DNA of 43,073 nt, taken from CAYLXP01 sp964387425. GTDB taxonomy: Bacteria; Verrucomicrobiota; Kiritimatiellia; UBA8416. Positions 8,356 through 16,411 of this stretch are shown piece after piece. Location: NCBI GenBank assembly GCA_964387425.1, contig CAYLXP010000024.1:1-43073 (forward strand), given 5' to 3'. The translations under genes and the position numbers were made by a program. Within the stretch, counting starts at the first letter, position 1, and each line of letters starts with the position of its first letter. The notes under the pieces were generated by a model. That model saw only the letters and a list, made by a program, of their open reading frames with translations. It made no database searches and was not told the DNA's origin.

Positions 8356-8775
8356 ATGACAACGTCAGACGCTCCCATGATCCCCGATCTCCAATCCAGC
8401 CTGCTCTGTGACGATGTGCGCCAGGAACGCAACGGCAAGTTCATCCTCATCGGGCTGTTCGATGCCATTGGTGTTCCGAAATACCCTGCGGGCTTCCAGC
8501 GGCTCTGCATGGTGAATCGCTGGTGCTGTGGGTTCGGTGAGTTCACACAGCAGAGTCGGCTGCTGAAACCGGATGGTGTCTCCGTTCTCGTGCAGGGCAA
8601 ACCGGTTCCGGTCAAGCTGCCGGACAGCGAAGCCACGGCCACCTGTGTTGAGATCTTCCTCAACGTAAAGGTCGAATCACCCGGCACCTACTGGGTGGAA
8701 GTGCTGCTGGATAACGAGCTCAAACTTCGCTACCCACTCAAGGCCGCCCAGATCAATCCGCCACCGGGGCAGTAG
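8356..8775 (+). CDS. Small conserved protein resembling DUF6941
   Basis: The 139-residue protein starts at the ATG at 8356 with MTTSDAPMIPDLQSSLLCDD. The following motif, DDVRQERNGKFILIGLFDAI, recalls the DUF6941 family of small proteins found in several bacterial phyla; I am not certain of the family number. The rest reads as alternating beta strands ending in YWVEVLLDNELKLRYPLK, consistent with a small beta-rich cytosolic domain. There is no signal peptide or membrane segment. The purine-rich run AGAGGAAGAA at the end of the CvpA-like gene could serve as a distant ribosome binding site. It ends the operon; a heptamer array starts 3 bases after its stop. Function unknown. Confidence 0.7.
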   Translation: MTTSDAPMIPDLQSSLLCDDVRQERNGKFILIGLFDAIGVPKYPAGFQRLCMVNRWCCGFGEFTQQSRLLKPDGVSVLVQGKPVPVKLPDSEATATCVEIFLNVKVESPGTYWVEVLLDNELKLRYPLKAAQINPPPGQ

Positions 8776-8777
8776 AC

Positions 8778-9054
8778 GGTCATCAGCCATCGGTCATCAG
8801 TCATCGGTCATTAGTAACTGTCGGCTGTCATCCCGAGGATCTGACTGGCGAAACCCGTTGACTCGTAGGCATAGGCCGCTACGGAAGGCAGGACCCTTCT
8901 TTGTCATCCTGAGCTTGTCGAAGGATCTCCAGTTAAGGGTGATGCGCGAGATTCCTCGACAAGCTCGGAATGACAGAAATGGGCGTGTGTCATTTGGGGG
9001 TTGGTTGAGCAAAGTAAAAACCCCTCGTGACTGATGACTAATGACCAGTGACCA
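8778..9054. repeat. Composite repeat: inverted heptamer arrays enclosing a TGTCATCC-type inverted repeat
   Basis: Six 7-nt units run from 8778 to 8819 (GGTCATC, AGCCATC, GGTCATC, AGTCATC, GGTCATT, AGTAACT). Four units in the opposite sense run from 9027 to 9054 (GTGACTG, ATGACTA, ATGACCA, GTGACCA). Between them lies an inverted pair, 8902-8929 and 8948-8975, built on GTCATCCTGAGCTTGTCGA and its near-complement. The segment fills the gap between the DUF6941-like gene and the convergent dnaG gene, ending 2 bases before the dnaG stop. I see no gene in it. It may act as a bidirectional 3' end structure. Confidence 0.8.
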
Positions 9055-9056
9055 AT

Positions 9057-11063
9057 CTACACCGCACTGCGTTCGATCGCGATCACGTCGCGCCCTGTCT
9101 CCCAGCGCCGCAGGTGTTTCAGGTCTACCGTAATCTGGCTTCGGCGCGCGGCGTCCTCGGGAGATGCGGCCGCTCCCTTCGCCATGATCTCGCGACGCTC
9201 GCGGTCAAGGTGGCTCCGCCACAATCCCAGGATCAGGTCCTGCACCGCCTCTGTCGGTTTGTACTCCCGCTTCCCGGTCACCTTGACCGGCCCAGCCAGC
9301 AGCGTCTCCGCGTAAGCCAGCACCTCGGCACCCTCCTCGCCTTCTGCCAGAAGCTCCTCCAGCAGATCGGTGTTGTGTGCGGCCGCGTCGGCAGCACAGC
9401 AAATCAGATGGCGACACTTCTGACTGCTTACCAGGTCCGGCGGCAGGTATTCGGTGACCAGTGCTCCCAGTTCAGGGTAGTCGGCAACATGCACCAGGTG
9501 CTCACACAGCATCTCTTCCTCGTGTGGCACATGCGCGGGACGGGCGGCGGGCGGAACATCGGCTGAGCCAGAATCACTCTCCGGCGGGAAGGCGTCCAGC
9601 ACATCGGGCGGAATCTCAATCTCCGCCTCATCAATCGGCGGGGGCTCATCGTAATTCAAGGGCGTGCCGGTCGGCTGAGCAGGAGTGTTCCGCGCCTCTT
9701 GACGAGCTGCCTGGCGTTCGGCCTGGCGCTCGGCGGTCCGCTTCTGAGCCTCGGAGATCTTCTTCAGATCTTCCTCGAGTGCGCTCTCCGGCAGCTTCAG
9801 CTGCTCGGCGGCTTCCTGCAGCAGGCGCGCACGCTGAACCGCATTCTGGCTGTGGGCGATCGTTTCGAGCACGGCATTTGCTATGCGGCTGATGGCCGCC
9901 ACCCCCCTGGCGTCTCGCTCAAGGTCACTCAGCGCCTTGATCTGAAACGCAGCCACGGACTGTGCCGCAGCCAACAGCTCCTCAAAAGCCTTCCCCCCAT
10001 GCGTGCGGATGTAGGAGTCCGGGTCTTCGCCATCCGGCAGCTCAGCCACCCGCACAACAATCCCGGCATCCATAAATACCACGGCCGTCTTCACCGCGGC
10101 GGCTTTGCCGGCAGCGTCCGAGTCGAAGGCCAGCACAACGCCATCCGCATAGTTCTTCAGCGAGCGCACATGGTCCTCGGTGAACGCCGTGCCCTGTGCC
10201 GCAACCGCCGTTTCGATGCCGGCCTGGTGACAGCGGACAACATCGATCTGCCCTTCGCAGATGATCGCCTCCCGGTTCGGCGCATTCACGATGTGACGGC
10301 GGGCCTTATCAAACGCGTAAAGCACGCGTCCCTTGTGAAATACCGGGGTCTCAGGGCTGTTGACGTACTTCGGGGCCTTGGGATCCTGCGTGAGAATACG
10401 GGCACTGAAGCCAATCACACGGCTTTGGGAATCGTGAATCGGAAACACCAACCGGTCGCGGAAACGGTCATAGAACTCACCCCGCTTTCCTTCGCGCTGG
10501 GAGCGCAGCACCAGGCCGGCCGACTCCAGCTGGTCAGGCGTATACTTGTACTTCGCGCCCCACTGCAGGGTCACATCCCACCCGTCCGGCGCGTAGCCAA
10601 CCTGGAACGTCTCCGAAATGTCGCCATCCAGCTCACGTTCGGCCAGGTATCGGCGTGCCTTTTCGGCGGCCGGCGCCTGGAGCAGGCAGCGGCGGTAGAA
10701 CTGCGCCACGCCGTGGTTGATTTCGTACAGTAGCTTGCGATGCTTCGATGCCCCGGAATCTTCCTCCAGCTCAAGCGAGATCCCGGCCCGTTCGGCCAGT
10801 GTCTTTGCCGCCGTGATGAAGTCCATGCCCTGGTGCTTCATCAGGAAACTGATCACGTCGCCGCCTTCGCCGCACCCGAAGCACTTGAAGATCTGCAGGT
10901 TCGGGTTGACGTTGAATGAGGGTGTCTTCTCCTTATGGAAAGGGCAGCAGGCCTTGTAGGTTGAGCCGGACCGCTTCAAGGTCACGTGCGATCCGATGAC
11001 CTCGACGATGTCATTGCGGAATCGGATTTCCTCAAGCACGCGTTCTGGAATGAATTTGCCCAT
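9057..11063 (-). CDS. dnaG: DNA primase
   Basis: DnaG makes the RNA primers for replication and works with the replicative helicase. From the ATG at 11063 the protein has 668 residues. The CHC2 zinc finger is Cys40-x2-His43-x17-Cys61-x2-Cys64. The TOPRIM catalytic core shows EGQIDVVRCHQAG with its catalytic Glu, and VVLAFDSDAAGKAA with the metal-binding Asp pair. The C-terminal part, rich in Gln, Glu and Ala (around residues 440-520) and then helical, should be the linker and helicase-binding domain. An upstream ATG at 11153 would add 30 residues translated from the TGTCATGCC repeat, so I reject it. The chosen ATG has no good Shine-Dalgarno. Here dnaG is not in the common rpsU-dnaG-rpoD arrangement. 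Confidence 0.96.
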   Translation of the reverse strand: MGKFIPERVLEEIRFRNDIVEVIGSHVTLKRSGSTYKACCPFHKEKTPSFNVNPNLQIFKCFGCGEGGDVISFLMKHQGMDFITAAKTLAERAGISLELEEDSGASKHRKLLYEINHGVAQFYRRCLLQAPAAEKARRYLAERELDGDISETFQVGYAPDGWDVTLQWGAKYKYTPDQLESAGLVLRSQREGKRGEFYDRFRDRLVFPIHDSQSRVIGFSARILTQDPKAPKYVNSPETPVFHKGRVLYAFDKARRHIVNAPNREAIICEGQIDVVRCHQAGIETAVAAQGTAFTEDHVRSLKNYADGVVLAFDSDAAGKAAAVKTAVVFMDAGIVVRVAELPDGEDPDSYIRTHGGKAFEELLAAAQSVAAFQIKALSDLERDARGVAAISRIANAVLETIAHSQNAVQRARLLQEAAEQLKLPESALEEDLKKISEAQKRTAERQAERQAARQEARNTPAQPTGTPLNYDEPPPIDEAEIEIPPDVLDAFPPESDSGSADVPPAARPAHVPHEEEMLCEHLVHVADYPELGALVTEYLPPDLVSSQKCRHLICCAADAAAHNTDLLEELLAEGEEGAEVLAYAETLLAGPVKVTGKREYKPTEAVQDLILGLWRSHLDRERREIMAKGAAASPEDAARRSQITVDLKHLRRWETGRDVIAIERSAV

Positions 11064-11128
11064 GACAGGTAGATTAGCCTTTATCCAGCCCTGATGGCAA
11101 ATCTGCAGGGTGATTCTTCGACGTTTTC

Positions 11129-11212
11129 TGTCATGCCGAGCCTGTCGAGGCATCTCATCCCGCGGGCATGGACGAGATCCTTCGACTCCGCTTCGCTCCG
11201 CTCAGGATGACA
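11129..11212. repeat. TGTCATGCC-type inverted repeat upstream of dnaG
   Basis: The left arm (11129-11156) begins TGTCATGCCGAGCCTGTCGA; the right arm (11174-11212) begins GAGATCCTTCGA and ends CTCAGGATGACA, with a short internal GCTTCGCTCCGC expansion. It is the same family as the pair at 8902-8975, so this inverted repeat lies at both ends of dnaG. The family core, a GTCAT-CCTGAG-CTTGTCGAAGG type sequence, occurs between genes in many bacteria as far as I know. Confidence 0.75.
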
Positions 11213-11264
11213 TGGGTTGTGTTGGCTGCGAGGGGGAAAGGAGTGGCTCTAAACGTGCACGGTG

Positions 11265-12089
11265 TCACTCGCCTCGATCAATGGTTCCGCCCCAGCTTTC
11301 CAGGGCAGCGCCGATGAAAGAAAGCGTGGCCTCGTGGGCGTCCCGGCCGTTTCCGGAAACATCGATTGCAGGACCAAACTTGAAATGGACGCTCTTGCTG
11401 CGATCGATGGGGCCGAAATCGCGAACCATCTTGCCAATCCCGTGAAAATCCGTCTTAAGGGCCAGCGGTACCACCGGCACCCCGGCCCGCTTGGCCAGTT
11501 TCGAACCGATCGTGTTGAATTCCTTTGGCTTGAGGACCGGATTGCGGGTCGCCTGGGGAAATACAACGATTGACCGTCCCTCATTGAGGACTTTCGGCCC
11601 CTCCTCCATAAGCGTCTTGAGATCATCACGTGGGTTCTTCCGGGTAACGCTGATCGGCTCAACGCCCATCATGACATGCTTGAAGAACGGCATCTTCACC
11701 AGGCTCTCCTTCACCACGAATGTCATGTGCTGGAACGGGAGAACGGTCGCCGGAATCGCAAAGGTCTCGAGCAGACTCATATGATTGGCCACGATGACGG
11801 CCGGACTGTCGAGTGCAGCCAGGTGCTCGCACCCCGAGACCTCCATGCTACCATGACATCCTTCAACGGTACGCCAGATGTCGAGGGAGAGATCCAGCCA
11901 GGTATCGCGGTTCCAGCGGCCGGTCTTGGCCATCCGCCCACCCTTGAAGACCACGTGGAGAATACCGCACTTGTAGCGCAGATTAGACCGCCCCAGGAAA
12001 ACATCCATGAACGTCAGCTTCTGCGACTCAGGCGTACGATATCCGTGTGTGCTTATCAGTTGCTCACGAAACTCATCGCTATTGATCAT
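11265..12089 (-). CDS. PlsC-like 1-acyl-sn-glycerol-3-phosphate acyltransferase family protein
   Basis: The 274-residue protein has the order of motifs of the PlsC/lysophospholipid acyltransferase family, which transfers acyl groups to phospholipid precursors at the membrane. Motif 1 is NHMSLLE (residues 102-108) instead of the usual NHxSxxD, so the acidic partner is Glu108. Motif 3 is FPQATR (177-182) instead of FPEGTR, replacing the conserved Glu and Gly. VPVVPLAL near 205-212 matches motif 4. There is no strong N-terminal membrane helix. The substitutions may mean a changed substrate or weakened activity; that is inference. It lies upstream of dnaG on the same strand, separated by a repeat, and diverges from nusA. 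Confidence 0.75.
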   Translation of the reverse strand: MINSDEFREQLISTHGYRTPESQKLTFMDVFLGRSNLRYKCGILHVVFKGGRMAKTGRWNRDTWLDLSLDIWRTVEGCHGSMEVSGCEHLAALDSPAVIVANHMSLLETFAIPATVLPFQHMTFVVKESLVKMPFFKHVMMGVEPISVTRKNPRDDLKTLMEEGPKVLNEGRSIVVFPQATRNPVLKPKEFNTIGSKLAKRAGVPVVPLALKTDFHGIGKMVRDFGPIDRSKSVHFKFGPAIDVSGNGRDAHEATLSFIGAALESWGGTIDRGE

Positions 12090-12158
12090 GCGGCATTATC
12101 TACCATCCGAATCCCGTTGCTGGCAAGTTCTAGGCCAATAAAAAGCTCATTTCCATAC

Positions 12159-12188
12159 TTGACGATTCTGCGAGCGCATCGGTAGAGT
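12159..12188 (+). promoter_or_regulatory. Candidate promoter of the nusA-infB operon
   Basis: TTGACG (12159-12164, five of six consensus bases) is followed after 18 bases by TAGAGT (12183-12188, four of six). The predicted transcript would start near 12195, giving a leader of about 95 bases that contains the hairpin at 12221-12246. It lies in the divergent gap between the acyltransferase gene and nusA. Confidence 0.5.
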
Positions 12189-12220
12189 TACCGGACTGGT
12201 TGAAAAACCCGGGCTTTGGC

Positions 12221-12246
12221 AAGAGTGGGTACATCCCGCTCTTTTT
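12221..12246 (+). terminator. Terminator-like hairpin in the nusA leader (possible attenuator)
   Basis: AAGAGTGGG (12221-12229), loop TACAT, CCCGCTCTT (12235-12243) form a 9-bp stem with one G-T pair, and the U run continues to 12246, five T in all. GGCTTTG just upstream and CAAAGCC just downstream can pair around it. It lies between the candidate promoter and the nusA start, where a terminator would make sense only as an attenuator. NusA itself modulates termination and controls its own operon in E. coli, so feedback is a reasonable inference. Confidence 0.55.
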
Positions 12247-12289
12247 AGTCTCAGGGGGTAGGCAAAGCCAGAGAAAGCGACTGTTAGCT

Positions 12290-13549
12290 ATGAATAATGA
12301 GCTTATTGCCATATTGAATTACATGGAAAAAGAGCGCGGAATCGATCGCGAAGTGCTGATCGAAGCCGTTGAGTTCGCCCTGCAATCGGCGGCACGCAAA
12401 AGTACGGCTTCCGACGAGGATCTACGGGTCGCCATCGACAGAGAGTCCTGCGACATAAAGGCTTACGCAATGCGGCTGGTGGTGGATACCCCCAAGGCCG
12501 GCACGGGCGAAATTACGCTGAAAGACGCAAAGAAGACCCAGTCTGACGCCCAGGTCGGCGAGGAAATTGAAGTTGAGGTCACGCCGGCCAACCTGGGGCG
12601 TATTGCCGCCCAAACCGCCAAGCAGGCGATCACGCAACGTATTCGCCAAGCCGAGCGCGAAATTGTCTTCGATGAGTACAAGGACCGTGTGGGTGACATT
12701 GTGAGCGGCGCTGTGCGCCAGTTCAATCGCAGCGATATCATCGTTGATCTTGGCCGTGCAGAAGCGCTGTTGCCCTCCCGCGAGCGCGTGCCGACCGAGG
12801 AATACCAGATCGGCGACCGCATTCGGGCCTATGTCGTGAGTGTTCAGAACAATCAGACCGGCCCCGCCATTATGCTGTCCCGGAGCCATCCCGACTTCGT
12901 ACGTCGCCTGTTCGAGCTCGAAGTTTCCGAGATTTCGGATGGAATCGTCGAGATCAAGGGCATCGCCCGCGAACCGGGATATCGCACCAAGATTGCCGTT
13001 GTTTCTCACGATGCGAAAGTCGACCCGGTCGGCGCCTGCGTCGGCATGCGCGGTATGCGCGTCAAGAACATCGTACGCGAGCTTTCGGGAGAGAAAATTG
13101 ACATCATCCGTTGGAGCGAGGACGTCAAGACCTACGTCATCAACGCTCTCTCCCCCGCCCGCCTGGCCAAGGTTGACATCCACGATACCGACGAGGAACG
13201 CGTGATTCACGTGATCGCCGATCCTGACCAGCTCTCACTGGCCATCGGTAAGCGCGGCCAGAACGTCCGCCTGTCTGCCAAGCTGATCGGGTGGAAAATC
13301 GACATCCACAAGGATGAGTCTGCAATTTCGTTCGAAGAGAAGGTCACGCTCGCCATCGAGCACCTGGCGGAAATCGACGGGGTCGAGCCCGAGATGGCCC
13401 AGGCGCTGGTTGGTGCTGGCTTCCTGACCCCCGAGGGTATCCTGGCGGCCGAAGCCGAAGACCTGGCCGAAATGCTCGATATCGATTTCGCAGCAGCCAA
13501 GGCCCTCTACGCAGCCGTCGAAGCACAACAACAGGACGCGGAGGCTTAA
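12290..13549 (+). CDS. nusA: Transcription termination/antitermination factor NusA
   Basis: NusA binds RNA polymerase and nascent RNA to control pausing, termination and antitermination. From ATG 12290 the protein has 419 residues. The N-terminal polymerase-binding domain begins MNNELIAILNYMEKERGIDR. An S1 domain lies around residues 135-200, KH1 contains GMRGMRVKNIVRELSGEKID and KH2 contains AIGKRGQNVRLSAKLIGWKI. A C-terminal helix-hairpin-helix segment is near 370-415 (LVGAGFLTPEGILAAEAEDL). A longer reading from 12200 would put the leader hairpin into coding sequence and is rejected. The usual upstream neighbour rimP is missing, and no ylxR follows. The gene opens the operon that continues with infB. 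Confidence 0.96.
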   Translation: MNNELIAILNYMEKERGIDREVLIEAVEFALQSAARKSTASDEDLRVAIDRESCDIKAYAMRLVVDTPKAGTGEITLKDAKKTQSDAQVGEEIEVEVTPANLGRIAAQTAKQAITQRIRQAEREIVFDEYKDRVGDIVSGAVRQFNRSDIIVDLGRAEALLPSRERVPTEEYQIGDRIRAYVVSVQNNQTGPAIMLSRSHPDFVRRLFELEVSEISDGIVEIKGIAREPGYRTKIAVVSHDAKVDPVGACVGMRGMRVKNIVRELSGEKIDIIRWSEDVKTYVINALSPARLAKVDIHDTDEERVIHVIADPDQLSLAIGKRGQNVRLSAKLIGWKIDIHKDESAISFEEKVTLAIEHLAEIDGVEPEMAQALVGAGFLTPEGILAAEAEDLAEMLDIDFAAAKALYAAVEAQQQDAEA

Positions 13550-13612
13550 TCGCCTCGTCCCCGTAATTAGCCGTGATGCGATCTTGCAGGCGGCACTTGG
13601 AGAAGACGAAAC

Positions 13613-15706
13613 ATGAGAGTTCACGAACTGGCAAAAGAGCTGGGAATGGAAAGTAAAGCGCTCCTTGCCCAATTGCATGAGCTCGGAGTCGAAGCCAAGA
13701 GCCACATGAGCGCCCTGGAAGAAGATGCCGTAGAGCTGATCCGGGAGACCCATGGCGAGACGGCGTCCACTCCGGCAGAAACCCCGACCGCGGAAGAGGC
13801 CCCTGCCGAGCCCGCGAAGGTTGAAACCGCCGTCCCGGCCGAAGAGCCGGCGGCGCCCGCAGCAGCCGAAGAACCCCCCGCTGAGCCGGAAGCCGCGCCC
13901 GAAGCCGCGGAAGCCGAAGCCGGCGAGGAAGATGAGAAGGTCCTGCGGATTCGCGGTGGCGTGGTTGTGCGTGACTTCGCTGAGATGCTGGGCGTTCGCC
14001 CCAACAAGATCATCGCCGGCCTGATGGGCATGGGTGTTTTCGCCGCGATCAACGACAAACTCGATTTCGATGTTGCCGAGAAGCTGGCCGATTCGTTCGG
14101 CTACAAGGTGGAGCACGAGAAGCGTGGCGAGCATCAGCCGCCGCAGCCGAAACAGGATGACGAGGATGAGCAGAAGGAAGACCGCCCCGAGGACCTGCTG
14201 CCACGCCCGCCGGTTGTCACGTTCCTGGGACACGTTGACCATGGCAAAACATCCCTGCTCGACTACATCCGCAACGCAACCGTTGCCAAAGGCGAGAGTG
14301 GAGGGATCACCCAGCATATTGGCGCCTACACCGTCGACATGAACGGGCGACAGATCACCTTCCTCGACACCCCGGGACATGCAGCGTTCACCGCCATGCG
14401 CGCCCGCGGGGCCAACCTCACAGATATCGCCGTCATCATCGTCGCCGCAGACGATGGCATCATGCCGCAGACGAAAGAGGCTATTTCGCATGCCAAGGCT
14501 GCCGGAGTGGAAATCATGGTTGCCATTAACAAGTGTGACCTGCCATCCGCAAATCCTGACCGCGTACTTCAGCAGCTTCAGGCCGAGGAACTCGCTCCGG
14601 AAGACTGGGGGGGCGAAACCATCTGCTGCCGCGTCAGCGCCGAGACGGGCGAAGGTATCGATCATCTGCTTGAGATGATTCTTCTTCAGTCTGAAGTGCT
14701 GGAACTCTCCGCCAACCCCAACAAACGCGCTTCTGGATTCGTCGTCGAATCCCAGCTTGAACCTGGCATGGGCCCAACGGCTCACCTGCTTGTCACAAGC
14801 GGTACGCTGAAGGTCGGTGATGCCATTCTGTGCGGACAGCACAGCGGACGCGTTCGCGCACTGATCAACGATCACGGGGCCAAGGTGAAGGCCGCCAAAC
14901 CGTCCACCCCGGTGAAGTGCCTCGGCCTGTCCGGTGTTCCAGAAGCCGGCGCCGAATTCACGGTACTGAAGAGCGACCGCAAGGCCAAGGCTGCCGCAGC
15001 CAATGCCGCACAGGCACTTAAGACCTCTCAGCTTGAAGCTCCGCGGAAAGCGTCTCTCGACGACCTGTTCTCACAGATGGCAGAGCAGGAAACGGCTGAG
15101 CTGAAGATCCTTCTCAAAGCCGACACCCAGGGTAGCGTAGAGGCGATCGTACACTCACTCAGGCAGATTGAGAGTGACAAGATCACGCTCAACATCGTTC
15201 TGAGCAACACGGGCAACATCACGACAAACGACATCATGCTGGCGAGTGCATCAAACGCTGTCGTTCTCGGCTTCCACGTTGCTAAGGAATCCGGCGTCGA
15301 TGCCCAGGCGAAACACGAAGGCGTCGAAGTTCGCCTGCACCAGGTCATCTACGAACTGATTGACCAGGTCCGTGCGGCAATGATTGGTGTGCTCGGGCCC
15401 CGACTTGAGGAAGCTGTCCGTGGACAGGCCCAGGTCCGGCAGATCTTCGAGGTTGGCAAGAACAACAGGGTTGCCGGCTGCCTCATTCTCAAGGGAACGG
15501 TCGCTGCCAAGCATCGTATCCGTGTCAAACGCCTTGATGAAGTTCTCTACGAAGGCGCAATCTTGTCGCTGAAGCATTTCCAGGACAGCGTGGCGGAAGT
15601 CCGCGAGGCCCAGGAGTGCGGAATCCGGCTGGACCATTTCGATGGCTACGCTGAAGGCGACATTCTCGAAAGCTACGAGATCGAGGAGCTTGAGCAAACC
15701 CTGTAG
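13613..15706 (+). CDS. infB: Translation initiation factor IF-2
   Basis: IF-2 is the GTPase that brings initiator tRNA to the 30S subunit and promotes subunit joining. The 697-residue protein starts with the IF2_N helix pattern (MRVHELAKELGMESKALLAQ). A linker extremely rich in Ala, Glu and Pro follows (about residues 45-105), then a second IF2_N-like segment (VVVRDFAEMLGVRPNKIIAG). The GTPase domain has FLGHVDHGKTSLLDYIR near 204-220, DTPGHAAFTAMRARGANLTD and NKCDLP. Domains II to IV complete it; the C-terminal part is intact. GGAG lies 9-12 bases before the ATG. It lies 63 bases after nusA with no terminator between. Confidence 0.97.
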   Translation: MRVHELAKELGMESKALLAQLHELGVEAKSHMSALEEDAVELIRETHGETASTPAETPTAEEAPAEPAKVETAVPAEEPAAPAAAEEPPAEPEAAPEAAEAEAGEEDEKVLRIRGGVVVRDFAEMLGVRPNKIIAGLMGMGVFAAINDKLDFDVAEKLADSFGYKVEHEKRGEHQPPQPKQDDEDEQKEDRPEDLLPRPPVVTFLGHVDHGKTSLLDYIRNATVAKGESGGITQHIGAYTVDMNGRQITFLDTPGHAAFTAMRARGANLTDIAVIIVAADDGIMPQTKEAISHAKAAGVEIMVAINKCDLPSANPDRVLQQLQAEELAPEDWGGETICCRVSAETGEGIDHLLEMILLQSEVLELSANPNKRASGFVVESQLEPGMGPTAHLLVTSGTLKVGDAILCGQHSGRVRALINDHGAKVKAAKPSTPVKCLGLSGVPEAGAEFTVLKSDRKAKAAAANAAQALKTSQLEAPRKASLDDLFSQMAEQETAELKILLKADTQGSVEAIVHSLRQIESDKITLNIVLSNTGNITTNDIMLASASNAVVLGFHVAKESGVDAQAKHEGVEVRLHQVIYELIDQVRAAMIGVLGPRLEEAVRGQAQVRQIFEVGKNNRVAGCLILKGTVAAKHRIRVKRLDEVLYEGAILSLKHFQDSVAEVREAQECGIRLDHFDGYAEGDILESYEIEELEQTL

Positions 15707-15729
15707 CTTGGCAAGCGCCAGGACCTGAG

Positions 15730-15763
15730 GAGACGGGAGATGCCGCGTGCATTGTCCCGTCTC
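15730..15763 (+). terminator. Stem-loop downstream of infB
   Basis: GAGACGGGA (15730-15738) and TCCCGTCTC (15755-15763) form a perfect 9-bp stem with a 16-base loop. Only two T follow, so it may be an RNA-processing or stabilising structure rather than a true terminator. The operon seems to continue into rbfA, since no strong promoter is seen in the 15707-16018 gap. Confidence 0.4.
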
Positions 15764-15848
15764 TTGCGTCTGGCAGCTCTCGAGAATTCAACGAGGAATA
15801 TGAATAAGAGAGTCGCGAAGACCTGAGTTTTCTGGCTAGGTAACGCCA

Positions 15849-15910
15849 GGGGTTAGGAGCTAGGGGTTAGGCGTTAGGGTTCTTCTTTCTAACGCCTAAC
15901 ACCTAACTCC
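15849..15910. repeat. Inverted heptamer arrays between infB and rbfA
   Basis: Units GGGGTTA, GGAGCTA, GGGGTTA, GGCGTTA (15849-15876) are followed after 13 bases by TAACGCC, TAACACC, TAACTCC (15890-15910), which are the reverse complement in sense. The arms could fold into a long hairpin. The 312-base gap 15707-16018 otherwise holds the infB stem-loop, a 12-base direct repeat (TTGCGTCTGGCA at 15764 and 15996) and the rbfA ribosome binding site. No gene is seen in it. Confidence 0.8.
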
Positions 15911-16018
15911 TAGCACTTGGGGAAGAACGACCAAACGGCTGCAAACGCTTGAAGGCGCGTTGATTAGCCCATGTCTGGGCAGAATGCCTAGGAATTTGCG
16001 TCTGGCAACGGAGGCCCC

Positions 16019-16411
16019 ATGAGTGTGGATCGACTCGAACGCGTAAATGCTCTGATTCGCCGCGAAATCGGAGAATCGCTTTTCCATATCATGAACGAGC
16101 AGGCATTCGATCTCGCCGCCGTGACGGTGACCCACGTCGTAACATCGCGCAACCTCCGCACCGCCCGTGTGCTGGTGTCGATTCGCGGCGACGAGGATTC
16201 CAAGCAGCGGATGCTGTCTCTCCTTCGCCGGCACCGTTCCGACATCCAACGTGCCATCAACCGGGATCTCACGCTCAAGTATACGCCGAAGCTGCACTTC
16301 GAGCTCGACCGCTCTGTCCAGGAGGGTGACCACGTTCTGGAAATCCTGGCCCACCTTGACGACGACATGCCGGAAGGCGGTGTCCTCCCTGAACCGGGAG
16401 CCGAAGCATGA
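16019..16411 (+). CDS. rbfA: 30S ribosome-binding factor A
   Basis: RbfA is a small KH-fold factor for late maturation of the 16S rRNA 5' end in the 30S subunit. The 130-residue protein shows family features: RLERVNALIRREIGESL at the start, LAAVTVTHVVTSRNLRTARV in the middle and LKYTPKLHFELDRSVQEGDH towards the end. GGAGG (16010-16014) precedes the ATG by 4 bases, a short spacing. The stop overlaps the truB ATG (ATGA), a typical coupled arrangement in the nusA-infB-rbfA-truB-ribF order of many bacteria. Confidence 0.93.
   Translation: MSVDRLERVNALIRREIGESLFHIMNEQAFDLAAVTVTHVVTSRNLRTARVLVSIRGDEDSKQRMLSLLRRHRSDIQRAINRDLTLKYTPKLHFELDRSVQEGDHVLEILAHLDDDMPEGGVLPEPGAEA

Noticed and set aside
9699..10733. 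A 344-codon open frame antisense to dnaG
   Set aside because: It overlaps the primase core and shows no protein family pattern; GC-rich codon bias explains it.
13235..14875. A 546-codon open frame on the reverse strand across nusA and infB
   Set aside because: It is antisense to two certain genes and has a low-complexity sequence without family similarity.
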